Below are positions 27,395 to 38,275 of a DNA stretch of 64,000 nucleotides, one piece after another. Position numbers and translations under genes: made by a program. Origin of the DNA: Strigops habroptila (Eukaryota > Chordata > Aves > Psittaciformes > Psittacidae); assembly GCF_004027225.2 (NCBI RefSeq), contig NC_044289.2, positions 8,969,761-9,033,760 of the forward strand, read 5' to 3'. The notes beneath the pieces were generated by a model, which made no database searches, was not told the DNA's origin, and worked only from the letters and a program-made list of their open reading frames with translations. Within the stretch, counting starts at the first letter, position 1; every line of letters begins with the position of its first letter.

Positions 27395-29392
27395 TGCCTA
27401 CTGGTGCGATTGCACGTGCAGTCACGCTGCTGGGTGAGCAAATTAAGTGCACACCTACCAGTGTTGTGCATAACGAGGACCCCTGTGAGGGCCCCAAAGA
27501 TACCAGCTACCTGCTCACTTAAACAATACAAATGAATTCCCCAGGTTCTAATTTACTGGGTAAAACCTGAAAAGGTTAGGTTGCTCTGAATGAGAAACAT
27601 AAGGATGAAGTCTTTGTTAAGTGTTGTGCTCATTTGTAGAGATACTGAAATGTAAATCATTTCAATTATACTGTATACCCACACCTTTTTGTAACAGCAA
27701 TTACAGTAGTCATGCATGATGGGGTTTTGACTAATAAATTTTTTCTTTTTTGTTGTCAAAATAACTTTTAAAACCTCAACACACAATATATTGTTGTACA
27801 AATCAAATGTACTATGACTAAGGTAATTATTTCACATTCACTGACTGTATCACAAGTATTAAAAATTGACTGAGCTAGAAAAATAAATGTAATGGAAGTT
27901 CATCTCATCTTCTTAACTATATCTTTGAACAAAAGTTAATGCCTGAAAATTGTGTGCCTGGTCACCTCTGGTGACATTTTGACAGTCTGAGGAATCTATA
28001 ATCAGGGAACAACTGGTAAATTTAGTTTGGCATTAAAGAGTCTCTCCCCCTTGAAGTGTTTCATGCCACAGGTTCTGTTTTAATGTACGGCCATTTGGCC
28101 TCTCTCATTTCTTTTTCCTGCCCATGACAGACAGAAATTCAAAAGGGCTGACAGAGGTGGTTAACTGAGAGATTCCCATTCAAATCAAAATGCACCAGAA
28201 GAAGAGAATGGTTGACCCCAGATTTCTCCAGTTTCCTTGCAGAGGGGTTAGAGTCTGACGTCCTGGAATTTCACCATGAAGCAAACCCAAGCAACTAGCC
28301 CTAGAGAAATAAAGGATTGGAATATGGATGTTTAGCTCTGAATTTATCCAGTGGAGAAGAAAACGGGCAGCATGAAGAGACCCTATTTTTTTTTTTGAGA
28401 AAATACCATCTTCTGTCTTGGCAATCCTTGTGTCGTCTTCAGAGCCTACTCTCAGCCCAAAAACCTTCACAGATAAAGGCAAGACAAAGGCAGGGAGCAT
28501 GCACTACTGTGCTCTTTGTTGCTTGTAGATCACTCCATTAGTTACAAAGGTGGTACACGTGTTTTTCTTGCTATGCCTTGCCGATAAGGAGAGAGCTGCA
28601 GTCAGATGGGTGGGATGAAGATGCGTGGTGCAATGAAAGCCCTGGTTGTGCTACTGTGGGAGCCCAGGGGAGCTGAATGCGATGAGTCTTTTCCAGTGAA
28701 GGGGAACAAGAGAGCCCCTGCAGTGAGCCCTGCACTCCTGCCCAGACCAAGCAAGGCACGGACATGGTCACCTGGGACCCAAGCTGGTGTCCACACCAGC
28801 AAGGTTTGCAGACCTCCAACAATGCTGACTGGGAGTTGTATAGCAGAATTCCTATTGGCATTAGTTATGTTCAAAAACACATTCCTAGGCCCACATGCAA
28901 ACTATATGAATACACTCACATTTTTTTTCAGTGCCTGAACATAGGAGAGGAATGATAATTTTCTTTGACTAATTCGGGGCAGATGCGGTAATGAAGTACT
29001 TAGGAGCATTAGCCAGTCTTACTCATAAAGCTGAACAATACTGGTGCTTAAGCACATGCTTGGAAAGGCATTTCTCAGATCCTTGCAAGGCTCTTTCAGT
29101 TCAGCAATGTGAAAAAAGTGATATGTTTCTGGAAGTCCGCCAGAGCCATGATGAATAATACACTGCCTCTGATATTTTCAATACAGCAGTTCCCCGAAAC
29201 TCATTCCAGCCAAAGAGCCTTCCACTCCTGTAAACACTTTTGCTGGTCTTGCCGGTACCTGATGTAAATTAATTATTTAAACACAGTTGAAGTACTGCAT
29301 TTTACCAAACTTTTGGGGATATAAATATTTTTAAACCTGGCTCTCTGATTATGCGCCACACAGCTACAGTTGCATGCCTAAGCTGAAAAGGA

Positions 29393-29498
29393 ATGCAAAG
29401 TGACAAGAGTCACCCGCATGCAAAATTCTCCTGTTTACCCTTTCCTAGAGTGTTAACCACACATTCAGATTAAGCAGGAGTTATGCAAAATATGCAAA
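29393..29498 (+). promoter_or_regulatory. Cluster of four octamer-like ATGCAAA sites
   Basis: ATGCAAA occurs at 29393-29399, 29418-29424, 29483-29489 and 29492-29498, all on the plus strand; the last two are 9 bases apart. The heptamer is 7 of 8 bases of the POU-factor octamer ATGCAAAT. A GTGAC-N4-GTCAC inverted repeat (29400-29413) lies between the first two. A regulatory role is inference from clustering. Confidence 0.35.
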
Positions 29499-31277
29499 AT
29501 ATATGCACGCAGAGGTTCCTCCTCACTCATGCAATTACAGGATTTTCCAAGGTTAGATGCAACCTTAACTGGAGCAGAAGGGCTACACAGCCAAGCACTT
29601 GAGATACATGGTTAAGTTTAGGACAAATAGTGCACAGGCCAAGCTATACCCTGTGAGGATGTTCAAGCACATCCATAGCTCTTTCTGTTTCCCAGTTTTA
29701 GATCCTGTTCATTTCCCAATTTCTTTGTAAAGTAAGAGTTTATGCTGATTCTATATCCTACTCGGAAACTTTGCATTTTTCAGCACAGTAGACTATAGGT
29801 ATCAGTAGACACTATCCAGCCAAAAGAGTATTCAGAACATTTATCGGCATATCTGCAGTGGGGATATGGGGGAGGCTGGCAGCACGAGGTACTGGAGTAA
29901 AATTTCAAGTGTTTGTAAATTAATTTTAGTCACATCAGCCACCTTGCAAGCATAAACATAACATCTTCAGAGCTGCAGATGGAGGAGGTATGTGTTACTC
30001 TTCACTCCTTCAATGCCAAGGCTAACACGATACAGACGTGCAGAGGCTCGTGCAGGAGTTCTCCCGAATAATTTTCAGCAAGAACAAACTGAAGCAGAAC
30101 AGTAGCAAAGCCTAGTTCTGCCCATGCACAAGCACAAAACTCAGGAAGCTGTACAAGGAATAAAGCTAAAGCAAAGCTTTTCTCCAAAAAAAGGATTTGT
30201 TTAATGATTAAAGATGAAAGTAAGATATCCAAGTTTAATCCTTTCTCTGGTGCAGACCCTCTGTGATCTAATGCAGGTGGTTCCAGGTGAGACCCCTCTG
30301 ACCACATGTGAACATCAATGCCAGAGTCACCAAAGCTGCCTTCTACAGTGAATTGAGCCCTGAGTCACTCACTGGGACAGACATGGTTTATTCGTGTACC
30401 TGAAGGTGAGTAACCACATTTGCTCAACTGCATCTCAACTGGCAATAAAGGGAACATAAGGCAATTAAATTGACACATTTACCTCAAGCACTAGAGGTGA
30501 GGAAATCTTTAGCATTTCTTGGAAAAAGGCATCAAAACCAAACACAGTGCTAGAGCAGAGACTGGGGCTTACCTGTACATGTGCTCGAGGGGAGCTGCAC
30601 CAAGAGCTTTGAGACGTGCTTCAAACAGCGGTTTTGAGGCTTTTAGCCAATTTATTCTGGCTGGCAGAGCCCTTTCCTGGGGAACAGTAGAAGAGATGAA
30701 CAATGCTGCAATGCAAATGCACATCTACGTGGCTGGGAGGGACATGTCCCAAAGAGAAAGCATGCAGATCGTGTTTTATAGGCACGCTGAAGGATTATTC
30801 TAGCGGAAGGAGGGAGCACAAGATGTGAGGAGCGTGGAAATACAAGAATGTGGATTGTCGAGTCTAGTTCCCTGCTACTGCAAGCCTGTAATATACCACT
30901 TTTGGATCTAAGCACCTCTGTGAATTCCAGAAAAAGACGAATTGCTATTTTACCTGGGTTATTTGTCATAAAACTCAGGGACATGTTTTGAAGCTTTATC
31001 CGTGGGAAGGTATGCTACAGGAGCACCGCATTAAGAGTAATGGAGCTATTCATGAGAAAAGACATGAGAAAAGCAAGCAACAAAAATGCCCACATGGGCC
31101 ATAAATCAGCAAATAAATGTATCATGGGTGTAGTGACAAGAGAATTGGGTCCAACCTGCCACCAGCATGCAATCTGTTTACCTTGATGGGACAGACCTCC
31201 CCTCACAGCGGACACCCTGAACTCATCAGGAAAAGCTGACAATGGCAGTGGTATTTCAAACAGCAATTTCCATTCAA

Positions 31278-31935
31278 AACCAGAATTGCTCAGGCTGGAA
31301 GAGACTTCAGGAGATCTCCAGTCCAGCCTCCTGCACAAGGCAGGGTTAGCTGTGAGAGCAGACTTGGTTGCTCAGGGCTTAATCCAATTCACGTCTGAAA
31401 ATTCCCTCAGATGGAGACAGCACAAATGCTCTGGCTGCTCTACTGCGACTGTCCTCATGGGAAAGCAGTTTCTCCTTACTCTCTTGTTTCAATTTATATC
31501 TGTCATCTCCTGTACTGCCATGCACCACTATGAAGAGCCTGATTCAGTCTTTCTGACAAACTTCTTGTTGATACTGGAAGCTACTAGGTCTCGCCAAAGC
31601 CTGCTCATCTCCAGGTTGGACAAGCCCAATTCCCTTCAGTCCTGCAGCAGAGCATCCACTGACCATCTTGGTGGCCCCCTGTTGAACACACTCCAGTTGA
31701 TGGATGTTTTTCCTGTCCTGAGTGCCCAAAAGTGGATGCAGCATTCTAGAAGTCATCTGACGAGTGCCAAGGAAAGGCATGTAATCACAGCTCTTGAGCC
31801 AGCTGGGTTCCTGTTGTTACATCCCAGGACGCTGTTGGCCGCCTTTGCTACCAAGGCACTTTGCTGAATCGTGTTCAGCTTGTGGTCTACCAAGAGCCCC
31901 AAGTCTTTTTCAGGAGAGCTGCTGAATACCACCAT
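31278..31935 (-). mobile_element. Degraded CR1-family LINE fragment, minus orientation
   Basis: Read on the minus strand this matches the remembered CR1 consensus over several hundred bases. The 3' block with 'ctggaagagacttcagg' is near 31,290, the 'tggtggcccccttgttgaac'-like block is near 31,670-31,690, the 'gtgcccaaaagtggatgcag' block is near 31,720-31,740, and the 'ccaagagccccaagtctttt' block is near 31,890-31,908. A minus-strand frame at 31,544-31,780 includes residues LECVQQGATKM, the remnant of the conserved CR1 ORF2 phrase LECVQRRATKM. It is broken by stops and frameshifts and is plainly dead. Similarity beyond ~31,935 is not convincing. The exact CR1 subfamily needs a library comparison. 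Confidence 0.75.
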
Positions 31936-33600
31936 CAAACAACAGCTGTTGTCTGAAAACAGATGAACTGTTGTGTAGAGTGAACCATTAGGTCCCACTA
32001 GTGCCCACAGCTTGAGAATTTCAGAGCAAGCCACGATCAGAAGCCTAATCTTTAGCCACTTAAAGCCCTTCTTTCCCAGCAGGACTGCCACATTGAAAGG
32101 GCTGATAGAGCTGAGGGCTGACAAATGTTTGCTGCTTCCTTTCCTGCGGATGGTGCTAATGGCTAAAGTGGTTGCACTCTCACTCTCCTTAACAGTCTGT
32201 ACCCAATACCGAAATCATAAGTACCACTTTCTTCCTATAATAGCAGAAATCAAGGTACAAATGGATCTGGGTATAAACAGAAATAAAGGGACAGATTTCC
32301 TTCTTCTTAAAGAAAGTCCCTTGTTCAGTTTGAAAAAACCACTGACACACGGCAGATGGTATCATGGGTTTTGACATGTTCTTTTCTGAGACTTATTTGA
32401 ACCTCTATCACCAGCAGTCTGTGCTATCCACTTTCAGCCTAACATTTTGCATATACATTCCATAACATCCTTAAAAGACAAAAGTATTAAGTTTTCTAAG
32501 ACCAGGTGAATAATTCACCATCCATAATTTATTCAGAAAGGTTTGCTCCTCTCTCTGTTTACAAAGCTTTTCTCAATCAGATGGCATTTTTGTAATGTAT
32601 TCATTAGTTGAAATTTTCTGATTAATAACTTCAGTGAACAATTCTTGGTCTGTAGCTTGGGTTTGAAAATTCTCACCTTTCAGCCATGTAGATATTTAAG
32701 TTCTGTTTCATAAGAAATTAATTTAGCCTCTTGCTTTGTTTGGAAAGTGAGAGATGAAAGGTGCTGGGAAGTCAAAATACCTTGTTTTGCTGGCAGCACT
32801 GCTCCTGACGGCAGAACGGTGCTGGAATTATCTGCAAGAGCCAGCGAAATGATAGAACAGGATTTCAATGTCAACAATCAAAGGAACAGAAGGGAAAGCA
32901 GCCACAGGCTGCAACAGTAATGAAAGTAGGATTAAAATTTTTCTCTGTGGCAATGCTAATTCCTGAAGGAGCACCGAGTGGTAGATTTACTCTGGGAATC
33001 CTCGGCCAGCTGGCCATGCAGTCAGCTTATCGCTACAGGGAAACTGCTAGTGCACTACTTCTTATCTTCAAGGGCATGTATCACTTCTGTTTTTCACATG
33101 AGCTCTGTGCTCATGAAGGATGCAGGCAAGACATGCCTGAGGAGTAAAGACCTCCATTTGCCAGAACAGATTTAATATTGGCCACAGCCAGCGATCTCAC
33201 CTGACTTTCATTTCTCATACCAACATCAGTGCCTTGACCTCACCTGAATCTGGCAACCAACGGTTGAAATGAGGTGGTCACTTGTACAGTGAGTCCCAAA
33301 CAAGTTGCAGGACATTTATATTTACACTGACCATCAAGCAGTAATGATTTTCAGTCATTATTGCTCAAAACTGGATTTGAAAACTGCTTACTTGCAATGG
33401 ATAGCTCCCGCTCTCTGTCTCCGTGAGCTGCTCTTGGTCTCCAGATGTTAATCAGATACTGATCTGAACAGCACAGTCAGGTGTGATTTATTAAATAGTA
33501 AAAACACTGCATTAATCATTTGAGGTGGTAATAAGTTCTCTTTTTGTGCCATGCTGCCATGGCTCTTCCTGACATGATAGATGTAGCTTGTTGGACAGCC
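31936..33600. other. Intergenic, nothing recognised
   Basis: This lies between two CR1 copies. The first ~200 bases may continue the CR1 at 31.3-31.9 kb in a more decayed form. The rest is AT-rich with only short random frames, and I see no exon, RNA gene or clear repeat. Confidence 0.5.
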
Positions 33601-34555
33601 ACAAATCATAGAAATATGGGCTGGGACATGTCTCAGATCACCAAAACTCTCCCCTACCCTGAGGCAAGGTCAAGCATGCTACAGCCTCTCCTGATAGCTG
33701 TTTATCTAATCTTTTATTTAAGTCTTCACTGAACAGATTTACAACCTCTTTAGATCCCAGCTACTCACACAGTAATGGTTTTGTCTGGTTTGTTTGGGTT
33801 TTTTTCCTGCTATCTAAAGTAATCTCCCTTATTGCACTTTAGAAAATTGCTTTTTATCCTGGCATTGATGGTCACAGAACAACTGTTTACTGTCATCTTT
33901 ATAAATGTGTTTCTACATCTGAAGACAGTTGCCATGTCCTTACATTGTGTTTTCTTTTCCAGACAAAATAATCAAATTCTATCTTTCCTCATCACTTCCA
34001 TTTCCTAAGCCTCTCTCAGTTTTGGTTGCTATTCTCCTATCTTGTTTGCCTATATCTTTCTTTAAGAGTAAGTGTAACGTTTGAAACTGGATAGAGTGCT
34101 TCAGCCAAGTCTGACTAGTCCTAAATGGAACAGAAATTACGCCCTCTGATGTCTTGCATATGATCCTCCTGTTACTAGAGCTCAGAGCAACGCGACTATT
34201 TTGCAGCACTGCACAGTCTATGATCCACTAGATTCTCTTCTGCAGTATTTTTACCTAACTAATAGTCTTCATTTGACATGTGATATTCCTTCCTATGTGT
34301 CATACCACAAATTTTTTTCCTAGAATTTTATTGTGTTGAGTTCAGACAGGGGCTGCAGTGTTTATCAGGGTCATTTTGGATCTCAGCCTTGCACTCTGTG
34401 CTTGGAATCACTACAAATGTTCCAACAGTGCCCTCCATTCCATCACCCAAGTTATTACAGAAAACACTGACCAAAACTGTTCCCAGATAATTCCCTGAGA
34501 GACCGTACTTAAATCGCCTCTTTGACAGCGATTATCAACAAAGGCTTTTAAAATA
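33601..34555 (-). mobile_element. Ancient CR1 (amniote L3/CR1-L-like) LINE fragment, minus orientation
   Basis: The segment follows, block by block, the reverse complement of the old CR1 lineage abundant in turtles. The 3' end 'acaaatcatagaaatatggg' is at ~33,601. A 'ctaaagtaatctcccttatt' block is near 33,815. 'tgtttactgtcatctttata' is near 33,886, 'gttgccatgtccttacattg' near 33,929, and 'ttttggttgctattctccta' near 34,019. A 'tgactagtcctaaatggaac' block is near 34,112, and 'cactgaccaaaactgttccc' near 34,465-34,485, ending with 'caaaggcttttaaaata' (~34,539-34,555). Gaps and substitutions are heavy and no frame survives. The unusual preservation of nearly 1 kb dates the insertion to before modern birds; that is inference. 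Confidence 0.7.
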
Positions 34556-35555
34556 CAGGCTTTCATTAACAAGATTATTACAGACTATTATACAAAAGCC
34601 AAAACTCTTTATACACGGCACCATGGTCAGTAAAACCAGTTACCTCCCTTCTGCAGATAAAGGCTGAGCCATGCTAAGAAACCCTTAGAAAGTCAAATAC
34701 AAATCATACGCAGTATCAGGGGAAAAGGAACGCAAGGTGCCCCCAGCATGGCTGCTGCCAGCCCTCTACACAACTGCTGTTTAGCAGCTATAGTTGAAGA
34801 ATATCAGCATGACTATTGCTGTGTGCCCACACAATTCTGAACCACAGTCCAATTTAGTTTAGGGGGAAAAAAGAGGTATTTTGCTAAAATTACCATAGTA
34901 TAGGCTGTTCATTTGTATTACCATAGCAACAAAGGACCTTACTTGAAATGAGACCCCGAGCAGCACACAATGATCATAAGAGACAGCCCCTGTCCCACTG
35001 AGCTTTAGAGGTGACTTGTCCCCATCCTGCATCGAGGTGCAGGATTTCAGCTGCAGGGCACTCCCTCCAAGACCAGTGCCTAAGCAGGTAACATCAGAGG
35101 CCAAAAGTATCACAATCCCTGTACCCACTGGGGGACAATAGCCCACGGGATGGGAGTGGGTTGTGCTTAGAGTCTGTGATAGAGCTTAAACAGCCGGTGT
35201 CTCCTTAACCCTGGCAGCAAGATTTAATTTACCGCTTTAAAACAGAGATTAAATCCCATACAGAATGAATTCCACCCAGATGCCAAACACATTTAATTTA
35301 AAAGTAGAGATATGGAATATTGTCCAAATCTCTGACAACCAGTATTGGTGTGTTAATTGCCTCCGTACTTCGCAAGGGTGCCACAGGAGCACAGCAGAGC
35401 ACAGGTTCAGCTCTCCTGGAGTCACTGCTCTGCAGTGGGGGGAGGGATAAATTCTGATTTATGCTTTAAAGGACCCTTTTAACGCCACTTGTCGAAGCCA
35501 AAAATAAATCATTAAAATTACCACGGAACGGGCAAAGCACCAGAACTTTTCCTGA
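34556..35555. other. Upstream flank of the KCNG1 CpG island
   Basis: No coding sequence is recognised. GC content rises toward the island. The notable content is the pair of CCATAG-core sites at 34,889-34,930. The block 34,970-35,110 is moderately GC-rich and could be part of an upstream promoter domain, but nothing in it is diagnostic. Confidence 0.45.
34889..34930 (+). promoter_or_regulatory. Duplicated X-box-like motif upstream of the CpG island
   Basis: ATTACCATAGTA (34889-34900) and ATTACCATAGCAAC (34917-34930) share the ATTACCATAG core. The second is close to a full RFX X-box (GTTACCATAGCAAC type). It sits ~650 bases before the CpG island taken as the KCNG1 promoter. Binding is inferred, not shown. 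Confidence 0.35.
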
Positions 35556-35559
35556 CGAT

Positions 35560-36620
35560 GGCAGCAGCCCGGGATGCCACCTGTGGGCATCACCCGCTGC
35601 TTCCAACCCCCAGGGAAAGTTGCCTTGGGGGGACGACACCGGGGCAGAGGCGACGGGCGGCCCACGCCGAGTCCGCAGCACCGAGGGTGCGGGCCGAGGC
35701 TCGCCGGGGCGGGCACGGCACAGCCCCGGCCCGCGGCTCCCGCGGAGGGCAGCGCCGGGAGCTCCTCCTCCGCCGTCCCCGCAGCAGGTCAGCCCGGGCC
35801 CGCGGGGATTCCGCGCCACCCTCCGCTGCCCGCCTCCGCTGCCGGCCGCGGGCTTTCCGCGGGGCGGGCAGCGTCCCCCGCCGCCGGCCGCACCATGCGG
35901 AGGGTCGGGTTCCCCCCGCCCCATCCCCCGCGGCCGCCCCCACCCCCGCCGCCGCACGGCGCAGCGGCAGCGCAGCGCGGAACGCACGGACCGGCACCGA
36001 CCCCCCGGCGCGGGGCTCCCGCCGGCCGCGACCGCTGCCCGGCGCCGCGGGCAACTCGCAGGCAAGTTTCCAGGGAACTTTTCTTCCAGGAGCGGCTCGG
36101 GGCCGCGGCAGTGCCCGGGGAGGGCAGCGGCAGCCGCGGGGCTGCGGCATCGCCCCGTCGCGGGAGGCAGAGCCCGGCCGGGGCCGCCCGGGGCGGGGAG
36201 AGGCGCGGGGAGGGGGGGTCCCGCGATCCCGCCCTACCCGCCCGGAGGGGTGTGCGGGGCGGGGAGGGGGCGGGGAGTCGTGCGAGTCCGGGCACGGGTT
36301 GTAGCAACAGGTTTTCTTCCGCAGCAGGGATGGACGAGAGGGACTGTCCCCCCGCGCCGCCATCCCCTCCCCAGCCCCGGCTGCCCGTGCTGCCGGCAGC
36401 GGGAGGCGCTCGGCCAGTGGCGGGACCGCTCGGCTGATTCCCGGCGTTCTGCTGTCCTGTCGCGGAGGTGGCTGACGGCGGTCGAGGCTGCTCCATCGGG
36501 CTCGGTTTGTGATGCTCGGTCTTCGCCTTCCCGGCTCTCCCTCTCCCCGAGTCCTGGGTCTGCACAGTGCAGCGTGGAGGCTTGTGTTTCTGATTTCTTC
36601 TGCTCTGCCTGATCTGAAGG
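35560..36620 (+). promoter_or_regulatory. CpG island; probable KCNG1 promoter and untranslated first exon
   Basis: About 1 kb of very GC-rich, CpG-dense sequence stands out sharply from AT-rich flanks. Long frames run open on both strands here because TA-containing stop codons are rare in such DNA; none encodes a recognisable protein. It lies 5.3-6.3 kb before the first coding exon of KCNG1, whose acceptor at 41,883-41,884 requires an upstream exon, so a promoter plus 5'-UTR exon is the natural reading. No TATA box is obvious. The donor is not certain: CAG|GCAAGT at 36,059-36,067 fits the rare GC-AG class, and weaker GT candidates occur at 35,788 and 36,467. A separate unannotated transcript starting here on the minus strand cannot be excluded. 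Confidence 0.6.
36190..36275 (+). promoter_or_regulatory. Two G-quadruplex motifs in the CpG island
   Basis: Four or more runs of at least four G with short loops occur at 36,190-36,218 and again at 36,247-36,275 (runs at 36,247-50, 36,56-59, 36,61-64, 36,66-70 and 36,72-75 of the local 100 block). C-runs at 35,912-35,947 give a third candidate on the minus strand. These are sequence-level predictions only. Confidence 0.55.
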
Positions 36621-38034
36621 TCCTTTATAGCTTTCATTTTAAAATAATTGGGATGTCTTTTGCATTGATCTAATTACTGACTTCTGTTCGTTGGCAACTG
36701 ACACATCAAGTTAACTATTCTTGATAGGCAATGTATTTCTGACGGATTTTTTTCCATGGGAAAAGACTTGGGGTGGGGGGGGAGGACCAACAGGCATAAA
36801 ATAACTCTCCCGTGACTATGTATCTTCATTTCAGTGGCAAAATATGTCTATATAAATCAATGACAAATCCTTTACTTTTTTTTTTTCAAAAGATGTTTAA
36901 GAGACTGTTTTGAATGTGACTTATTCAAATTTGTTGACATCAATATACTTCACAGCAGGATGATAACTGTAGTTGTTAGTTCTGATGCATTTCAGAACAT
37001 TCTCCTGGGAATGTAAGTTATTTGCAAAGTTCTTTCACGTCTGATTATTATCGGCAGAATTAGGCTCAGCTTTATAAGACCAAACACTGAGTAATGTTTG
37101 TCATAATTCAGTTTGTAGGTTGTCGTAAGATGCCAAAAAGCAGGCACTGTCCAGCTCAGGGAGAGCAATGTACAGATATGAGCATCTTTCTTCAAATTAT
37201 CTGTTTTCAAGATGATTTTGTTTGATATTATACATTGACTTTGATTTGGCTGGAAGTTCACTTCGCAAGCAGAGCTGAAGTTTGAGATCTGTTCTTACTA
37301 CGTGAAGAGCTGCATGACTGTAGCTTAAAGTGTTTCAGGGGGGTACCCTGACAGTGTTGATATAGTATGGAAATCATCTGTCAGAAGATAGCTGAATTTA
37401 ACACCGCTTGAAAAAACTGCTTATTTTAACTAAGAGAAGAATAGGGGAAGGATCACTAAACTGTAAAGCAGTTTCTGACATAATTCTTTCCCAAAAATCA
37501 CTGTTTTCATAGTCAGCCTGCACTGAAATCTGAAAGTTGTTTGGGTTTTTTTAAACTTAATTTACAAATGGTAAAAAGCATCAGAGACAAGTTCCAGGCA
37601 CTGGGATTGATAGAAGAGTCTAGGGGGGAGTTCTGCATCTTCCTTGCCTGCTTGTTATCATCCAGGCGCAACTTTGGCTTGTCTGCATCACAGAGCAGTA
37701 TCAGGACTCCTTGCAGGAGCTCTGATTACATCAGAGATGCACTGCAGAATTCAAAATACTGCAGAGGACACTGCGAGGGGAAACGGTATTTGCAGTGGAA
37801 TTTTAACGTGTTACTCCTGATTTCTGTCTTTTTCCCTCGGAAGGGCGTCTTTAATAATTCTTTCCCCATTGTCTGGCGCCCTTCCTACATTTCGGCCGAG
37901 AGTAAGGGCAGTAGAGATTCTAACTCAATTTCTTCACCAGATGTAATGGATAAGAATATTATCTTGTGCAAGACAGATTTTGAAGCGAGATACAAAGATG
38001 TTGTATCTCACTTCATACACACACCACACCACTT

Positions 38035-38275
38035 AGTGCCACGAAGAGCCCATGCTATGGGCCGGCTACTCTGTATTACCATAGCTTCTAGAAGGCAGAA
38101 CAATTATCCGGACTGTATACTGTAGTAAGAGACAGTTCTTGCCCCAGTAAGTGTACAAGCAAAATAGGAAATGATACTCAGAGAGAAACAATTTGCCCAA
38201 GATGAGAACACGTTATCAGCAGGGGAGATCAAAAGATGAACTGGGCTTCACTAACTCCCAAGCATTCGAGGGGCA
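38035..38275 (+). repeat. MIR1_Amn-type ancient SINE
   Basis: The order of parts matches the amniote MIR consensus I know: 'ctgtattaccatagcttcta' (38,070-38,090), a 'gactgtatactgt' part, 'aagagacagttcttgcccca' (~38,128-38,147), 'ctcagagagaaacaatttgc' (~38,178-38,197) for the 'aggttaagtgacttgcccaa' segment, then 'gatgaactgggcttcactaa' for the tail. It is heavily diverged, so it is old. It lies in the presumed first intron of KCNG1. Confidence 0.7.

Larger units (their letters stand above)
14001..31277. other. Intergenic, gene-poor left flank (part 2)
   Basis: No exon is supported. The longest ATG frame, 188 codons at 26,969-27,535 on the plus strand, has no recognisable domain and runs through a MIR-like fragment and a 17-base tandem duplication, so I do not call it a gene. 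Other contents are CR1 3' ends near 21.5 and 26.0 kb, back-to-back palindromes near 18.2 kb, an 11-bp-arm hairpin near 23.95 kb and an octamer-like cluster near 29.45 kb. AT-rich runs with TAATTA-type sites (e.g. 17,480-17,560 and 25,330-25,400) could be conserved enhancers, but conservation cannot be judged here. Confidence 0.6.

Noticed and set aside
26969-27535. 188-codon ATG frame, the longest in the left flank
   Set aside because: No recognisable domain, runs through a MIR-like fragment and a tandem duplication, and has no splice or promoter context.
35558-36637. Long open frames of 199-330 codons on both strands in the CpG island
   Set aside because: Stop codons are scarce in GC-rich DNA; the translations are low-complexity Arg/Pro/Gly/Ala, overlap in many frames, and match no family I know.
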